From Phycicoccus avicenniae (GTDB lineage: Bacteria; Actinomycetota; Actinomycetes; Actinomycetales; Dermatophilaceae), in assembly GCF_018139485.1 (NCBI RefSeq), contig NZ_JAGSNF010000015.1, forward strand, positions 1 to 64,000: 64,000 nt of DNA, written 5' to 3'. Position numbers and translations under genes: made by a program. Of the stretch, positions 44,703-53,136 are shown piece by piece (the stretch's first letter is position 1; every line of letters begins with the position of its first letter). The notes below the pieces were generated by a model, which worked only from the letters and a program-made list of their open reading frames with translations, did no database searches and had not been told where the DNA came from.

Positions 44703-45205
44703 CAGCCCGCCCCTTCATCGGCCATGCCCGTGACGTAGTCGGCGAGGTTGCCGAGCGTCTGCCGCCCACCCTCGACCGCACCGAACTGATCGACCGCCCG
44801 GTCACGCAGCGCCTTCGTCGTAAACACCGTGTGCAGCTCGACCTGGGTCGAGTCACCGACCTCCTCGAAGGTCAGCACGGACTCGAACGCGTCCGGGTCG
44901 TCCGCCCGCTCCCCGTGCAGCATCGCGATCCGCGACGGCGGGTCGATCGCCGTCCACCTGATCCACTCCGGGTAGTCGGTCCCGTCCGGACCGTGCATGA
45001 CGAACTCCCACACCCCGCCGACGCGGAACTCGAAGGCGGCGGTCGTCGTCGTGAACCCGTCCGGCCCCCACCACCGCGACAGGTGTCGCACCGCCGTGAA
45101 CGCCTCGAAGACCGCCTCACGCCGTGCGGCGACGAGTCGTGAGACGACGACCTCCCGGTCCGCCGTCTTTGTCGACGCCGCGTCCTGACCACCTGTACTG
45201 CTCAT
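44702..45205 (-). CDS. SRPBCC/AHSA1 family protein
   Basis: A 167-residue START-like hydrophobic-pocket protein of the AHSA1 group. VVVSRLVAARREAVFEAFTAVRHLSRWWGPDGFTTTTAAFEFRVGGVWEFVMHGPDG is the signature N-terminal half. The pocket-closing helix lies at the C-terminus (GGRQTLGNLADYVT). ATG 45205 overlaps the ArsR stop (ATGA). ArsR-AHSA1 pairs are common, and the ligand is generally unknown. Confidence 0.88.
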   Translation of the reverse strand: MSSTGGQDAASTKTADREVVVSRLVAARREAVFEAFTAVRHLSRWWGPDGFTTTTAAFEFRVGGVWEFVMHGPDGTDYPEWIRWTAIDPPSRIAMLHGERADDPDAFESVLTFEEVGDSTQVELHTVFTTKALRDRAVDQFGAVEGGRQTLGNLADYVTGMADEGAG

Positions 45206-45552
45206 CGCTGCTCCTCCTCGTCGTGTCCGGCCTCGAGCTCCTGCGCGTACGCCTCGAGCCGGTCGAACGCCCCGTTCCAGAACTCCTCGAAGCCCCCGGT
45301 CCACTCGTGCACCGGTCGCAGCCCGTCGGCCTCGAGCCCGTAGAGCCGCCGGCGCCCCACCTGCCGGTCCCGCACGAGCCCGACGTCACGCAGCACCCGC
45401 AGGTGCTTCGACGCCCCCGGCTGCGACATCCCCAGCTCGCGGGCGACCTCGGTGACGGGCCACTCCCCCGACCGCAGCAGCACGAGGATGTCGCGGCGCT
45501 GCGGCTCCGCGATCGCGTTGAAGACGTCCGACGTCGTCGCTGCACGGGCCAT
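45202..45552 (-). CDS. ArsR/SmtB family transcriptional regulator
   Basis: A 116-residue winged-helix repressor. VFNAIAEPQRRDILVLL, VTEVARELGMSQPGASKHLRVLRDVGLV (recognition helix) and VGRRRLYGL (wing) are the family pattern. The metal-binding ELCVCDL motif is absent, so it belongs to the non-metal sensing subgroup that precedes AHSA1 genes. ATG 45552 is chosen over the ATG at 45579 because a strong promoter with a dyad operator covers 45559-45586, which would otherwise lie in the coding region. Confidence 0.88.
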   Translation of the reverse strand: MARAATTSDVFNAIAEPQRRDILVLLRSGEWPVTEVARELGMSQPGASKHLRVLRDVGLVRDRQVGRRRLYGLEADGLRPVHEWTGGFEEFWNGAFDRLEAYAQELEAGHDEEEQR

Positions 45553-45558
45553 GCGGAC

Positions 45559-45586
45559 AACATATACCGATATCGGCATGTGTCAA
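45559..45586 (-). promoter_or_regulatory. ArsR-operon promoter and operator, probably leaderless
   Basis: Read leftward: TTGACA (45586-45581), 16-bp spacer, TATGTT (45564-45559), then the regulator's ATG at 45552, only 6 bases beyond the -10 box. A 24-bp imperfect dyad (45560-45583; half-sites ACATATACCGAT and ATCGGCATGTGT, 10 of 12 symmetric) fills the space between the boxes. The layout fits autorepression by the ArsR protein and a leaderless transcript. Confidence 0.75.
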
Positions 45587-45638
45587 CTGAGCGGGCGCGC
45601 CTCCAATCGCCGACGATCGACGTCGCAGGCTCACGGCG

Positions 45639-46139
45639 ATGCCGGATGATGCAGTCGTGAACCGGTCCGATGCGGTAGACGTCCTCGTCGACGCCGCCGC
45701 GCTCTGCGAGCTGGACAGCCCGCACACCGTCGACGCCGTCGTGGCCGCGGCCGCCGAGGCCATCGCCGCCGGCGTCGACTCCCCCGACCTCGGAGAGCTG
45801 GCCGGCGCCTCGCCGTCAGAGGGCTACGGCGCACTGCGGCCTCTCGTCAGCGACGTGCTGATCGGCCTGCGCCGCCCCCTCCCCTCCGACCCCGGCGACC
45901 TCCAGGTCGCCGCGGCCAGGGCCATGTGCCGTCGGTTGGTGACCGGGACCATCACTCCACGCGAGCTCACTCGATGGGCCCACTCCGCCGCCGGCCACGA
46001 CGGGGCCGAAAATCTGCAGCCGCTCGTCCTCGCGGACGACGAGTACGACGACGCCGACGAGCTCGCCTCATCGACGGCCGACATCGACGAGAAGGTCCGC
46101 GAGGAGGCTGCCGCCCTCCTCACGTCACCCAGCGGGTGA
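45639..46139 (+). CDS. Hypothetical protein
   Basis: A 166-residue, Ala- and Asp-rich protein, probably all-helical and cytoplasmic, with no motif I recognise. The middle (ARAMCRRLVTGTITPRELTRWAHSAAGHDG) looks like a small folded helical unit; the C-terminus is acidic (ADDEYDDADELASSTADIDEKVREEA). This resembles small immunity-like or NTF-like actinobacterial hypotheticals, but that is only an impression. A GTG at 45658 is an alternative start. Confidence 0.6.
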   Translation: MPDDAVVNRSDAVDVLVDAAALCELDSPHTVDAVVAAAAEAIAAGVDSPDLGELAGASPSEGYGALRPLVSDVLIGLRRPLPSDPGDLQVAAARAMCRRLVTGTITPRELTRWAHSAAGHDGAENLQPLVLADDEYDDADELASSTADIDEKVREEAAALLTSPSG

Positions 46140-46254
46140 TGCCTCCCCGAGCGCGGCAATGCCGGGATGCCCCCTTCACGGCAGGCCCGGTTCGGAGTGA
46201 CAGCGCAGGCCGGGCGGCCGCATAATCAGGCACCGCTGAGAGGCAGGAGAGGCC

Positions 46255-47226
46255 GTGGCGCTCGACAGTCGCACCGTCACCACGCTCGCCGTCGTCGTCG
46301 CGGCCCTGGCTGCCGCCGTCTCCGCGCCCGTCCTGTCCGGGGACACGACCGACCCCCCAGCGGTAAGCGCGCCCGCCACCGCGGCCGACGACGAGACCAC
46401 CAGCGCTCCGCCCGAGGTCTCGCCCTTCGCCCAGGACGAGGTCGTCTTCCGGCACACGCCCTCCTGGGGCGCCCTCCTGCTCGGCCGGTCCGACGACGTC
46501 AGCGCGCGAGGGCTCTGGCGCGCGGGGTGCGACGACGCCGGCGGCGATGAGCTCGTCGCCGTCCACCGCAGCGCCCGCACCGCCGTCAAGACCGTGGTGC
46601 CCGAGACGTCGGACACGACGGAAGGCCTCTACCCGTGCCCCGTCACGCTGACCATCCCCGCGACCGTCGGCGACTCCCCCGGCGGCTGGCTCGTCGCCGC
46701 CCGCGACGGCACCCCGGCCGTCGGGGCGGACGTCACCGAGTCCCTCACCGCGTTCCGCATCGCCCGTGTCATGGGCCCGGATGCCTACGGCCTCCTTGCC
46801 CTCTCGGCCGCCGTCGTGGCGCTCGTCGCCGCCGGGATCGGCAGCCGCAGGAGACGGCGGCGGACGGCGTGGCCCAGCGTGGCGAACGCGCCGGTGGTGT
46901 CGGCCGTCCTCGGCGCCCTCACCGCCGTCTCGGCGGGGACCTTCGCCTTCTCGGGCCTCGCCCCGGGCCTCGACCTCGGTGGCGTGCTGGTGCTCGGCCT
47001 CGTCGGGGCCTTGCTCGTCGCCGTCGGCCAGGCGATGAGCACGACGGCGCGCAAGGTCGGCGGTGCGGTGTCCGTCATCGGGATGGCCGTCATCGCGCTC
47101 CTGCTGCCCCTCGTCCTGCTCCACGCGGCGACGGTCGGGTCCCTCGCGTGGCTCGCGTGGCTCCTCGTCGTCGCCCTCCTGGGCATCGCGGTCGGCCTCG
47201 GACCCGACGCCGAGCCGGCCGCGTGA
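46255..47226 (+). CDS. Membrane protein of unknown function
   Basis: A 323-residue protein starting at GTG 46255 after AGGAGAGGCC. Residues 8-28 form an N-terminal helix or signal anchor. Residues about 30-175 are extracellular, with two Cys (GCDDAGG and YPCPVT) that may form a disulfide. Helices follow at about 178-200, 215-235, 240-260, 270-290 and 295-312. The RRRRRR stretch after the first of these fixes that loop in the cytoplasm. No family is recognised. It is convergent with the YihY gene with only a 6-bp gap. Confidence 0.65.
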   Translation: MALDSRTVTTLAVVVAALAAAVSAPVLSGDTTDPPAVSAPATAADDETTSAPPEVSPFAQDEVVFRHTPSWGALLLGRSDDVSARGLWRAGCDDAGGDELVAVHRSARTAVKTVVPETSDTTEGLYPCPVTLTIPATVGDSPGGWLVAARDGTPAVGADVTESLTAFRIARVMGPDAYGLLALSAAVVALVAAGIGSRRRRRRTAWPSVANAPVVSAVLGALTAVSAGTFAFSGLAPGLDLGGVLVLGLVGALLVAVGQAMSTTARKVGGAVSVIGMAVIALLLPLVLLHAATVGSLAWLAWLLVVALLGIAVGLGPDAEPAA

Positions 47227-47232
47227 CGCCGC

Positions 47233-48318
47233 TCAGTCCGTCGACGACTCCTGCGACCGGCCGCGGCTGAGCCGCAGCCGCCGTCCGCGCTCGACGTCGT
47301 CCTGACGCTTCTCGGCCGCCTTGTCGATGCCGTGGTCGTCCCGCGGCGGAAGTTGGATGGACTCCTCCGCGGCGATGCCGGCCTGCAGCTCACGGCTGCG
47401 CTCCAGCTCCGCGTCGAGCTCGGCGCCGAACAGCAGCGCCAAGTTGGTGATCCACAGCCACAGCAGGAAGACGATGACACCGGCCAACGAGCCGTACGTC
47501 CTGTCGTAGCTGGAGAAGTTCGCGACATAGAACCCGAAGGCCGCGGACGCGAGCACCCAGACGACGATCGCGAAAACCGCCCCGACGCTGATCCACCGGA
47601 ACTTCGGCTGCTTGACGTTCGGGGTGGCCCAGTACAGCAGCGCGACGACGAGGACCACTACGAGCAGGAGCACCGGCCACTTCGCGATGCTCCACACCGT
47701 GACGACGGTCGAGCCGAGACCGACGGCGTCCCCGACGGCCTGCGCGGCCGGACCGGTGAGCACGAGTGCCACGGCGACGAGCGCCACGAGGACGACGAGC
47801 ACGAGCGTCACGACGAGCATGACCGGCCGCAGCTTCCAGAACGGCCGGCCCTCCTCGACCTCGTAGACGTCGTTGAGCGCCCGGCCGAACGAGGTCACGT
47901 ACCCCGAGGCGGACCACAGGGCCGCGGCGAGGCCGGCGACGAAGGCGAAGCCCGCGGCCGGCGCCTCGCTCAGCGCCATGAGCGTCGGTTCGAGGGTGTC
48001 GGCGACCGAGCCCGCCCCGACGTCGGACAGGATCCCGGTGAGGGTCTGCACCGTGCTCCGCCCCTGGCCGACGAGCCCGACGAGCGACAACAGGGCGATG
48101 GCCGCCGGGAACAGCGCGAGCACCCCGTAGTACGTCAGGGCAGCCGCGAGGTCGGTGCACCGGTCGCGGGAGAACTCCCGCATCGTCTTGCGGACGACGT
48201 AGAGCCACGACGGCTTCGTGAGGTCGCCCGGGGAGTCCGGCTTGCCCCCCGCGTCCGGTCGCGGTCGGGCGTCTTCCCTCGGGGGCGCCGCCCGGCCCTC
48301 GCCGGCGGTCGGGGTCAT
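47233..48318 (-). CDS. YihY/virulence factor BrkB family membrane protein
   Basis: A 361-residue membrane protein with six predicted helices and the family pattern (DRCTDLAAALTYYGVLALFPAAIALLSLVG; ALWSASGYVTSFGRALNDVYEVEEGRPFWKLR; GSLAGVIVFLLWLWITNLALLFGAELDAELER). Both tails are charged and likely cytoplasmic. Function is unsettled; related proteins were once called ribonuclease BN in error. ATG 48318 overlaps the DUF3618 stop (ATGA) and follows GGAGGGG, so it is preferred to the upstream GTG. Confidence 0.88.
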   Translation of the reverse strand: MTPTAGEGRAAPPREDARPRPDAGGKPDSPGDLTKPSWLYVVRKTMREFSRDRCTDLAAALTYYGVLALFPAAIALLSLVGLVGQGRSTVQTLTGILSDVGAGSVADTLEPTLMALSEAPAAGFAFVAGLAAALWSASGYVTSFGRALNDVYEVEEGRPFWKLRPVMLVVTLVLVVLVALVAVALVLTGPAAQAVGDAVGLGSTVVTVWSIAKWPVLLLVVVLVVALLYWATPNVKQPKFRWISVGAVFAIVVWVLASAAFGFYVANFSSYDRTYGSLAGVIVFLLWLWITNLALLFGAELDAELERSRELQAGIAAEESIQLPPRDDHGIDKAAEKRQDDVERGRRLRLSRGRSQESSTD

Positions 48319-48623
48319 CGGCCCCTCCGCCACACGAGGACGGCGGCCGTAGCGGCGGCGACCGCGACGACACCGGCCAGCGCCGCGCGGATGGTGGCGC
48401 TCGGCCGGGTGTGGCCGTCATCGGCGACCCCCACCGTCTCCCGCCAGCGGTCCCGCGCCCTGGACCGGACGTCGAGCTTGGCGCCGAGCGCGTCGACGGT
48501 CTCCGCGAGGTCCTGCCGGGTCTCCTCGATGTGGGCCTCGATCCGCTCGGTGTCGGTCCGGGCGTCCGGGCCCGCGGCGTCGGCCGCAGCCTCGGCGTGG
48601 GGATCCTGGGGGGTGTCGCTCAT
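48315..48623 (-). CDS. DUF3618 family protein
   Basis: A 102-residue protein. The conserved block is DTERIEAHIEETRQDLAETVDALGAKLDVRSRARDRWRE, an amphipathic helix typical of DUF3618. One C-terminal membrane helix follows (AALAGVVAVAAATAAVLVW) with a basic end. ATGA overlaps join it to the holin-like gene before and the YihY gene after. Confidence 0.85.
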   Translation of the reverse strand: MSDTPQDPHAEAAADAAGPDARTDTERIEAHIEETRQDLAETVDALGAKLDVRSRARDRWRETVGVADDGHTRPSATIRAALAGVVAVAAATAAVLVWRRGR

Positions 48624-49099
48624 CGCCGTCCCTCCTGTCCCGTCGGGGCGTGCTCGGTGCCGTGGTGGCCGTGGTGACGGACGGCGTCGACGTCGGCCTT
48701 GACGCTCTCGACGCTGTGCTGGACCGGAGGGGTGCTGCGCGCGACCTCCCGCTTGCCGACGAGCGCCGCGACACCGGCCGCGACGAACAGCACGACCGCG
48801 ACGATGAGCGCGGCCAGCCACGCGTCGAGCACGAGCGACAGCGCAAGGATCGCCGCGGCGACGAGGGCCCCCACGCCGTAGAGCGCGACGACCCCGCCGG
48901 TGCCGAAGAGGCCGGCACCCCGTCCGGCGTGCTTGACGGACTCCTGGATCTCGGTCTTGGCGAGCGCGATCTCCGAGCGGACGAGGTCCGACAGGTCGGA
49001 GCTCATCCGGCTCAGCAGCTGCCCGGTCGAGGCCGGCTCCTGCGAGCGGTGCGTGCCGGGAGGCGACGCGGGGTCGCCCGGCCCTGTGGTCCTGCTCAT
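48620..49099 (-). CDS. Phage holin superfamily III-like membrane protein
   Basis: A 159-residue protein of the actinobacterial holin-III group found in the holin-DUF3618-YihY operon. An amphipathic helix (QLLSRMSSDLSDLVRSEIALAKTEIQESVKHAGRG) precedes two membrane helices (about 65-90 and 93-113). The C-terminus is His-rich (RHHGHHGTEH). Despite the family name, these chromosomal copies are not linked to phage genes and probably serve in envelope homeostasis. AGGAGCAC precedes ATG 49099. Confidence 0.8.
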   Translation of the reverse strand: MSRTTGPGDPASPPGTHRSQEPASTGQLLSRMSSDLSDLVRSEIALAKTEIQESVKHAGRGAGLFGTGGVVALYGVGALVAAAILALSLVLDAWLAALIVAVVLFVAAGVAALVGKREVARSTPPVQHSVESVKADVDAVRHHGHHGTEHAPTGQEGRR

Positions 49100-49238
49100 C
49101 GTGTGCTCCTGTCGACGGTGTCGTGCCTTCCCTACCCGCCCCCGGGGTCGGTCACGCCGACGACCCGGGCGCCGGAAGAACCGGGACCGGCCGGGGTGTT
49201 CATCGACTGGACCAACCCCAAGCAACGCCGACCCGTTG

Positions 49239-49255
49239 GATAACGTCGTGTTATC
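49239..49255. promoter_or_regulatory. Palindrome between divergent holin operon and korAB
   Basis: GATAAC-GTCGT-GTTATC is a perfect 6-bp inverted repeat in an AT-rich patch, within the 281-bp divergent intergenic region and 126 bp before korA. It could be an operator for either side. TACGAT at 49311-49316 is a candidate korA -10 box, without a clear -35. Confidence 0.4.
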
Positions 49256-49380
49256 GGAACGTGCATGCCGCGTCGTGGGACGTCGAATGAGGGCATCCTC
49301 ACCGAAGACTTACGATGGAAGACGGCCCCGGCTTCACGTCGCCGCCGCACACCAGCCCCGATCCCCCAGGGAGATCGCCC

Positions 49381-51246
49381 GTGACCAGCAAGACCGCCCA
49401 GACGCTCGACCGTGTCGTCATCCGGTTCGCCGGTGACTCCGGTGACGGGATGCAGCTGACGGGTGACCGCTTCACGTCGGAGACGGCCGCGCTCGGCAAC
49501 GACCTGTCGACGCTGCCGAACTTCCCCGCCGAGATCCGCGCCCCCCAGGGCACGCTGCCCGGCGTCTCGTCCTTCCAGCTGCACTTCGCCGACCACGACG
49601 TCCTCACCCCCGGCGACGCCCCGGACGTCCTCGTCGCGATGAACCCGGCCGCGCTCAAGGCGAACATCGGCGACGTCCCGCGCGGCGCGACCGTCATCGT
49701 CAACACCGACGAGTTCACCAAGCGCAACCTCGGCAAGGTCGGCTACGAGACCTCCCCGCTCGAGGACGGCAGCCTCGAGTCCTGGCACGTCCACCCCGTC
49801 GCCCTCACCTCGATCACCGTCGAGGCGCTCGCCGAGTTCTCCGGGCTCTCCCGCAAGGAGAAGGAGCGCGCGAAGAACATGTTCGCGCTCGGGCTGCTGT
49901 CGTGGATGTACACCCGCCCGACGACCGGCACCGAGCAGTTCCTCAAGTCCAAGTTCGGCGCCCGCCCCGAGATCCTCGAGGCCAACCTCACCGCGCTGCA
50001 CGCGGGCTGGAACTACGGCGAGACGACCGAGGACTTCGCCTCGACGTACGTCGTCGCCCCGGCCCCGATGCCGCCCGGCACGTACCGCAACGTCACCGGC
50101 AACACCGCCCTCGCGCTCGGCCTCGTGTCCGCGTCGCACCGCGCCGGCCGCCCGCTCGTCCTCGGGTCCTACCCGATCACCCCGGCCTCGGACATCCTCC
50201 ACGCGCTGTCGAGCATGAAGCGGCACGGCGTGACGACGATCCAGGCCGAGGACGAGATCGCCGGCGCCGGCATCGCGCTCGGCGCCGCGTACGGCGGCGC
50301 CGTCGGCGTGACGACGACCTCCGGCCCGGGCATCGCGCTCAAGGCCGAGACGATCGGCCTCGCCGTGGCGCTCGAGCTGCCGCTCGTCGTCGTCGACATC
50401 CAGCGCGGCGGCCCCTCGACCGGCCTGCCGACGAAGACCGAGCAGGCCGACCTGCTCCAGGTGATGTACGGCCGCAACGGCGAGTCCCCGCTGCCGGTCA
50501 TCGCCGCGCAGACCCCCGCCGACTGCTTCGACGCCGCGCTCGACGCCGTCCGCATCGCGACGACGTACCGCACCCCGGTCGTCCTGCTCTCCGACGGCTA
50601 CCTCGCGAACGGGTCCGAGCCGTGGTCGGTGCCGTCCGTCGACGACCTGCCGCAGATGCACGTCGACCTCGCCTCCGAGCCGAACATGACGGACGACAAC
50701 GGCGAGCCGGTGTTCCGGCCCTACCTGCGCGACCCCGAGACGCTGGCCCGGCCGTGGGCCGTCCCCGGCACCGCCGGCCTCGAGCACCGCATCGGCGGCA
50801 TCGAGAAGGCCGACGTCACCGGCGACATCAGCTACGACCCGGACAACCACGAGAAGATGGTCCGGCTGCGCCAGGCCAAGGTCGACGGCGTCACCGTCCC
50901 CGACGTCGAGGTCGACGACCCGACGGGCGACGCGCGCATCCTCGTCCTCGGCTGGGGCTCGACGTACGGCCCGATCGCCGCCGCGACCCGCGTCGTGCGC
51001 AACGCCGGCCAGCCCGTCGCCCGCGCCCACGTCCGGCACATCAACCCGTTCCCTGCGAACCTCGGCGACGTCCTGCGCCGCTACGACCGGGTGCTCGTCC
51101 CCGAGATGAACACCGGCCAGCTCGCGATGCTGCTGCGCTCGAAGTACCTCGTCGACGTCCGCTCGCACACCGCGATCCGGGGGCTGCCGTTCACGACGGT
51201 CGAGCTCGCCGGCGCCATCACCACCACGCTGCAGGAGGTCCAGTGA
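49381..51246 (+). CDS. korA: 2-oxoglutarate:ferredoxin oxidoreductase, alpha (gamma-alpha fusion) subunit
   Basis: A 621-residue subunit of a CoA-dependent 2-oxoacid:ferredoxin oxidoreductase. The N-terminal ~190 residues are the gamma domain (VIRFAGDSGDGMQLTGD). From about 215 the alpha pyrimidine-binding domain follows (GNTALALGLVSASHRAGRPLVLGSYPITPASDILH, QAEDEIAGAGIALGAAYGG, TTTSGPGIALKAE). GTG 49381 with AGGGAGA upstream is chosen over ATG 49315, which lacks an SD and would add a low-complexity leader. With KorB it converts 2-oxoglutarate to succinyl-CoA and reduces ferredoxin, bypassing the dehydrogenase complex, as in mycobacteria. Confidence 0.93.
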   Translation: MTSKTAQTLDRVVIRFAGDSGDGMQLTGDRFTSETAALGNDLSTLPNFPAEIRAPQGTLPGVSSFQLHFADHDVLTPGDAPDVLVAMNPAALKANIGDVPRGATVIVNTDEFTKRNLGKVGYETSPLEDGSLESWHVHPVALTSITVEALAEFSGLSRKEKERAKNMFALGLLSWMYTRPTTGTEQFLKSKFGARPEILEANLTALHAGWNYGETTEDFASTYVVAPAPMPPGTYRNVTGNTALALGLVSASHRAGRPLVLGSYPITPASDILHALSSMKRHGVTTIQAEDEIAGAGIALGAAYGGAVGVTTTSGPGIALKAETIGLAVALELPLVVVDIQRGGPSTGLPTKTEQADLLQVMYGRNGESPLPVIAAQTPADCFDAALDAVRIATTYRTPVVLLSDGYLANGSEPWSVPSVDDLPQMHVDLASEPNMTDDNGEPVFRPYLRDPETLARPWAVPGTAGLEHRIGGIEKADVTGDISYDPDNHEKMVRLRQAKVDGVTVPDVEVDDPTGDARILVLGWGSTYGPIAAATRVVRNAGQPVARAHVRHINPFPANLGDVLRRYDRVLVPEMNTGQLAMLLRSKYLVDVRSHTAIRGLPFTTVELAGAITTTLQEVQ

Positions 51247-52346
51247 CCACCACGACCGACCTCGGGATGCCGACGACCGGCACCCCCGACGGCCTCGCCC
51301 ACGTCCCGCACCTGCCGCAGGACGAGCCGAAGCAGACCAAGCGCGACTTCACCTCCGACCAGGAGGTCCGCTGGTGCCCCGGCTGCGGCGACTACGTCAT
51401 CCTCGCCGCCGTCCAGTCCTTCCTGCCCGACCTCGGGCTGCGCCGCGAGAACATCGTCTTCGTCTCCGGCATCGGCTGCTCCTCGCGCTTCCCGTACTAC
51501 CTCGACACGTACGGGATGCACTCGATCCACGGGCGCGCCCCGGCCATCGCCACCGGCCTCGCGACGTCGCGGCCGGACCTGTCGGTGTGGGTCGTCACCG
51601 GTGACGGCGACGCGCTGTCGATCGGTGGCAACCACCTCATCCACGCGCTGCGCCGCAACGTCAACATGACGATCCTGCTCTTCAACAACCAGATCTACGG
51701 GCTGACGAAGGGCCAGTACTCCCCCACGTCCCGCCCCGGCACGGTGACGAAGTCCAGCCCGCTCGGGTCGGTCGACGCCCCGTTCAACCCGGTCTCGCTC
51801 GCGCTCGGTGCCGAGGCGACGTTCGTCGGGCGGGCGATGGAGTCCGACCGCGACGAGCTGAAGTCCGTCCTGCGGGCCGCCGCCGAGCACCGCGGCGCCG
51901 CGCTCGTCGAGATCTACCAGAACTGCCCGATCTTCAACGACGGCGCGTTCGAGGCCCTCAAGGACCGCACCCAGCAGGCCGCCCGCATCGTCCGCCTGCA
52001 CTCCGGCGAGGCCGTCACCGTCGGCACCGAGGAGGACCGCCGCGTCCTCGTCCGCACGACCGGCGGCGGCAGCGAGTTCGTCCCCGAGGCCGAGGTCGGC
52101 GCCCGCGACGTCGTCGTCCACGACGCCCACGCCGACGACCCGTCCGCGGCGTTCGCCCTCTCCCGGCTCGACACCCCGGAGATGTCGCACGTCCCGATGG
52201 GCATCTTCCGGCAGGTCGAGCGGCCGACGTACGACGACCAGGTCCGCGCCCAGGTGGACGCCGCCGTCGACACCGCCGGCGGCCCCGCGACCGACGACGA
52301 CCTCCAGGCGCTGCTGCGCGGCAAGGACACCTGGACCGTCGGCTGA
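51243..52346 (+). CDS. korB: 2-oxoglutarate:ferredoxin oxidoreductase, beta subunit
   Basis: A 367-residue ThDP-binding subunit. WCPGCGDYVIL and GIGCSSRFP carry the cysteines of the [4Fe-4S] cluster. VVTGDGDALSIGGNHLIHALRRNVNMTILLFNNQIYGLTKGQYSPTS is the Mg-ThDP motif (GDG...NN). GTG 51243 overlaps the korA stop by four bases (GTGA). Residues 270-367 are a C-terminal extension usual in the actinobacterial KorB group. Confidence 0.94.
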   Translation: MTTTTDLGMPTTGTPDGLAHVPHLPQDEPKQTKRDFTSDQEVRWCPGCGDYVILAAVQSFLPDLGLRRENIVFVSGIGCSSRFPYYLDTYGMHSIHGRAPAIATGLATSRPDLSVWVVTGDGDALSIGGNHLIHALRRNVNMTILLFNNQIYGLTKGQYSPTSRPGTVTKSSPLGSVDAPFNPVSLALGAEATFVGRAMESDRDELKSVLRAAAEHRGAALVEIYQNCPIFNDGAFEALKDRTQQAARIVRLHSGEAVTVGTEEDRRVLVRTTGGGSEFVPEAEVGARDVVVHDAHADDPSAAFALSRLDTPEMSHVPMGIFRQVERPTYDDQVRAQVDAAVDTAGGPATDDDLQALLRGKDTWTVG

Positions 52347-52404
52347 CGGCTCGATCCGCTCCGCCGCGCCGACACACCTCGGCGAGGTGCGGCACGATGG
52401 TCAC

Positions 52405-53064
52405 ATGTACCGAGAGTGGGACCTGCCGTCACCGCTCGTTCGCTGCGCCTGGTCGGCGACGGTCGAGGTGAACGGCACCTGGCTCCAGCCGGCGACCGAG
52501 TTCTGGGGCCTGGGCTTCAGCTCGACCGCGGACGGACCGACGGCGGAGCTGCTGGGTCCTGCGGCGGCACCCCAGGAGATGTGCCTGCGCGCAGGAGACA
52601 CGTCGTGGGGCGTGGAGTTCGCGGCGCACGTCTTCTTCCGGGGCGTCAGCAAGGACGCCGCGACACAGGTGATGCCCCTGCCGGTGCACGAAAGCACCTT
52701 CGAGCTGGCCGGGTTCGCGCTGACGCTCCCGGCACCCACCGAGCTGTCGACCCTCGTCGACGATCTCCGCCGTCGCGGACTGCTTACCGCCGAGGAGCAG
52801 GTCGCCGCGGCCCTGGACGGTCGCGTGGACCGCACCGTGTCCACGAGGACCCTCCGACGGAGGGTGCATTCCACCGTCGGCCTGAATCGGCAGCAGGTCG
52901 CCGTGATCGTGCGCGCCCGACAGGCGTTCGCCCTCCTGAGCGAGGGCGTCCCTGTCGCCGAGGTCGTCGTACGGGCCGGCTACAGCGACCAAGCACACCT
53001 CACACGTTCGCTGCGAACGCTGGCGGGACGCACTCCTCGGGAGATCCTGCTCACCGACCGTTGA
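52405..53064 (+). CDS. AraC family transcriptional regulator
   Basis: A 219-residue regulator. Residues 1-110 form a sensing domain of the DUF6597 type (FWGLGFSSTADGPTAELLGPAAAPQE). The C-terminal ~90 residues are the AraC DNA-binding domain with the second HTH well conserved (VPVAEVVVRAGYSDQAHLTRSLRTLAGRTPREI). The first HTH (STRTLRRRVHSTVGLNRQQV) is recognisable. The epoxide hydrolase gene begins 73 bp downstream on the same strand and is the likely target or operon partner. Confidence 0.85.
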   Translation: MYREWDLPSPLVRCAWSATVEVNGTWLQPATEFWGLGFSSTADGPTAELLGPAAAPQEMCLRAGDTSWGVEFAAHVFFRGVSKDAATQVMPLPVHESTFELAGFALTLPAPTELSTLVDDLRRRGLLTAEEQVAAALDGRVDRTVSTRTLRRRVHSTVGLNRQQVAVIVRARQAFALLSEGVPVAEVVVRAGYSDQAHLTRSLRTLAGRTPREILLTDR

Positions 53065-53136
53065 GCTGTCCGGATCGTTCAAGACAGCCGGGCTCCGACG
53101 GACGAGGCTGGACATCCCATCGAGAAGGAGTCCACC

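Noticed and set aside
48620-49099. Prophage lysis gene (holin)
   Set aside because: The family name suggests phage, but the gene sits in the conserved holin-DUF3618-YihY chromosomal operon with no endolysin or phage genes nearby.
49132-51168. 678-codon frame on - across korA
   Set aside because: It is antisense to korA, made of Arg/Val/Asp/Gly only, and korA has full-length family motifs.
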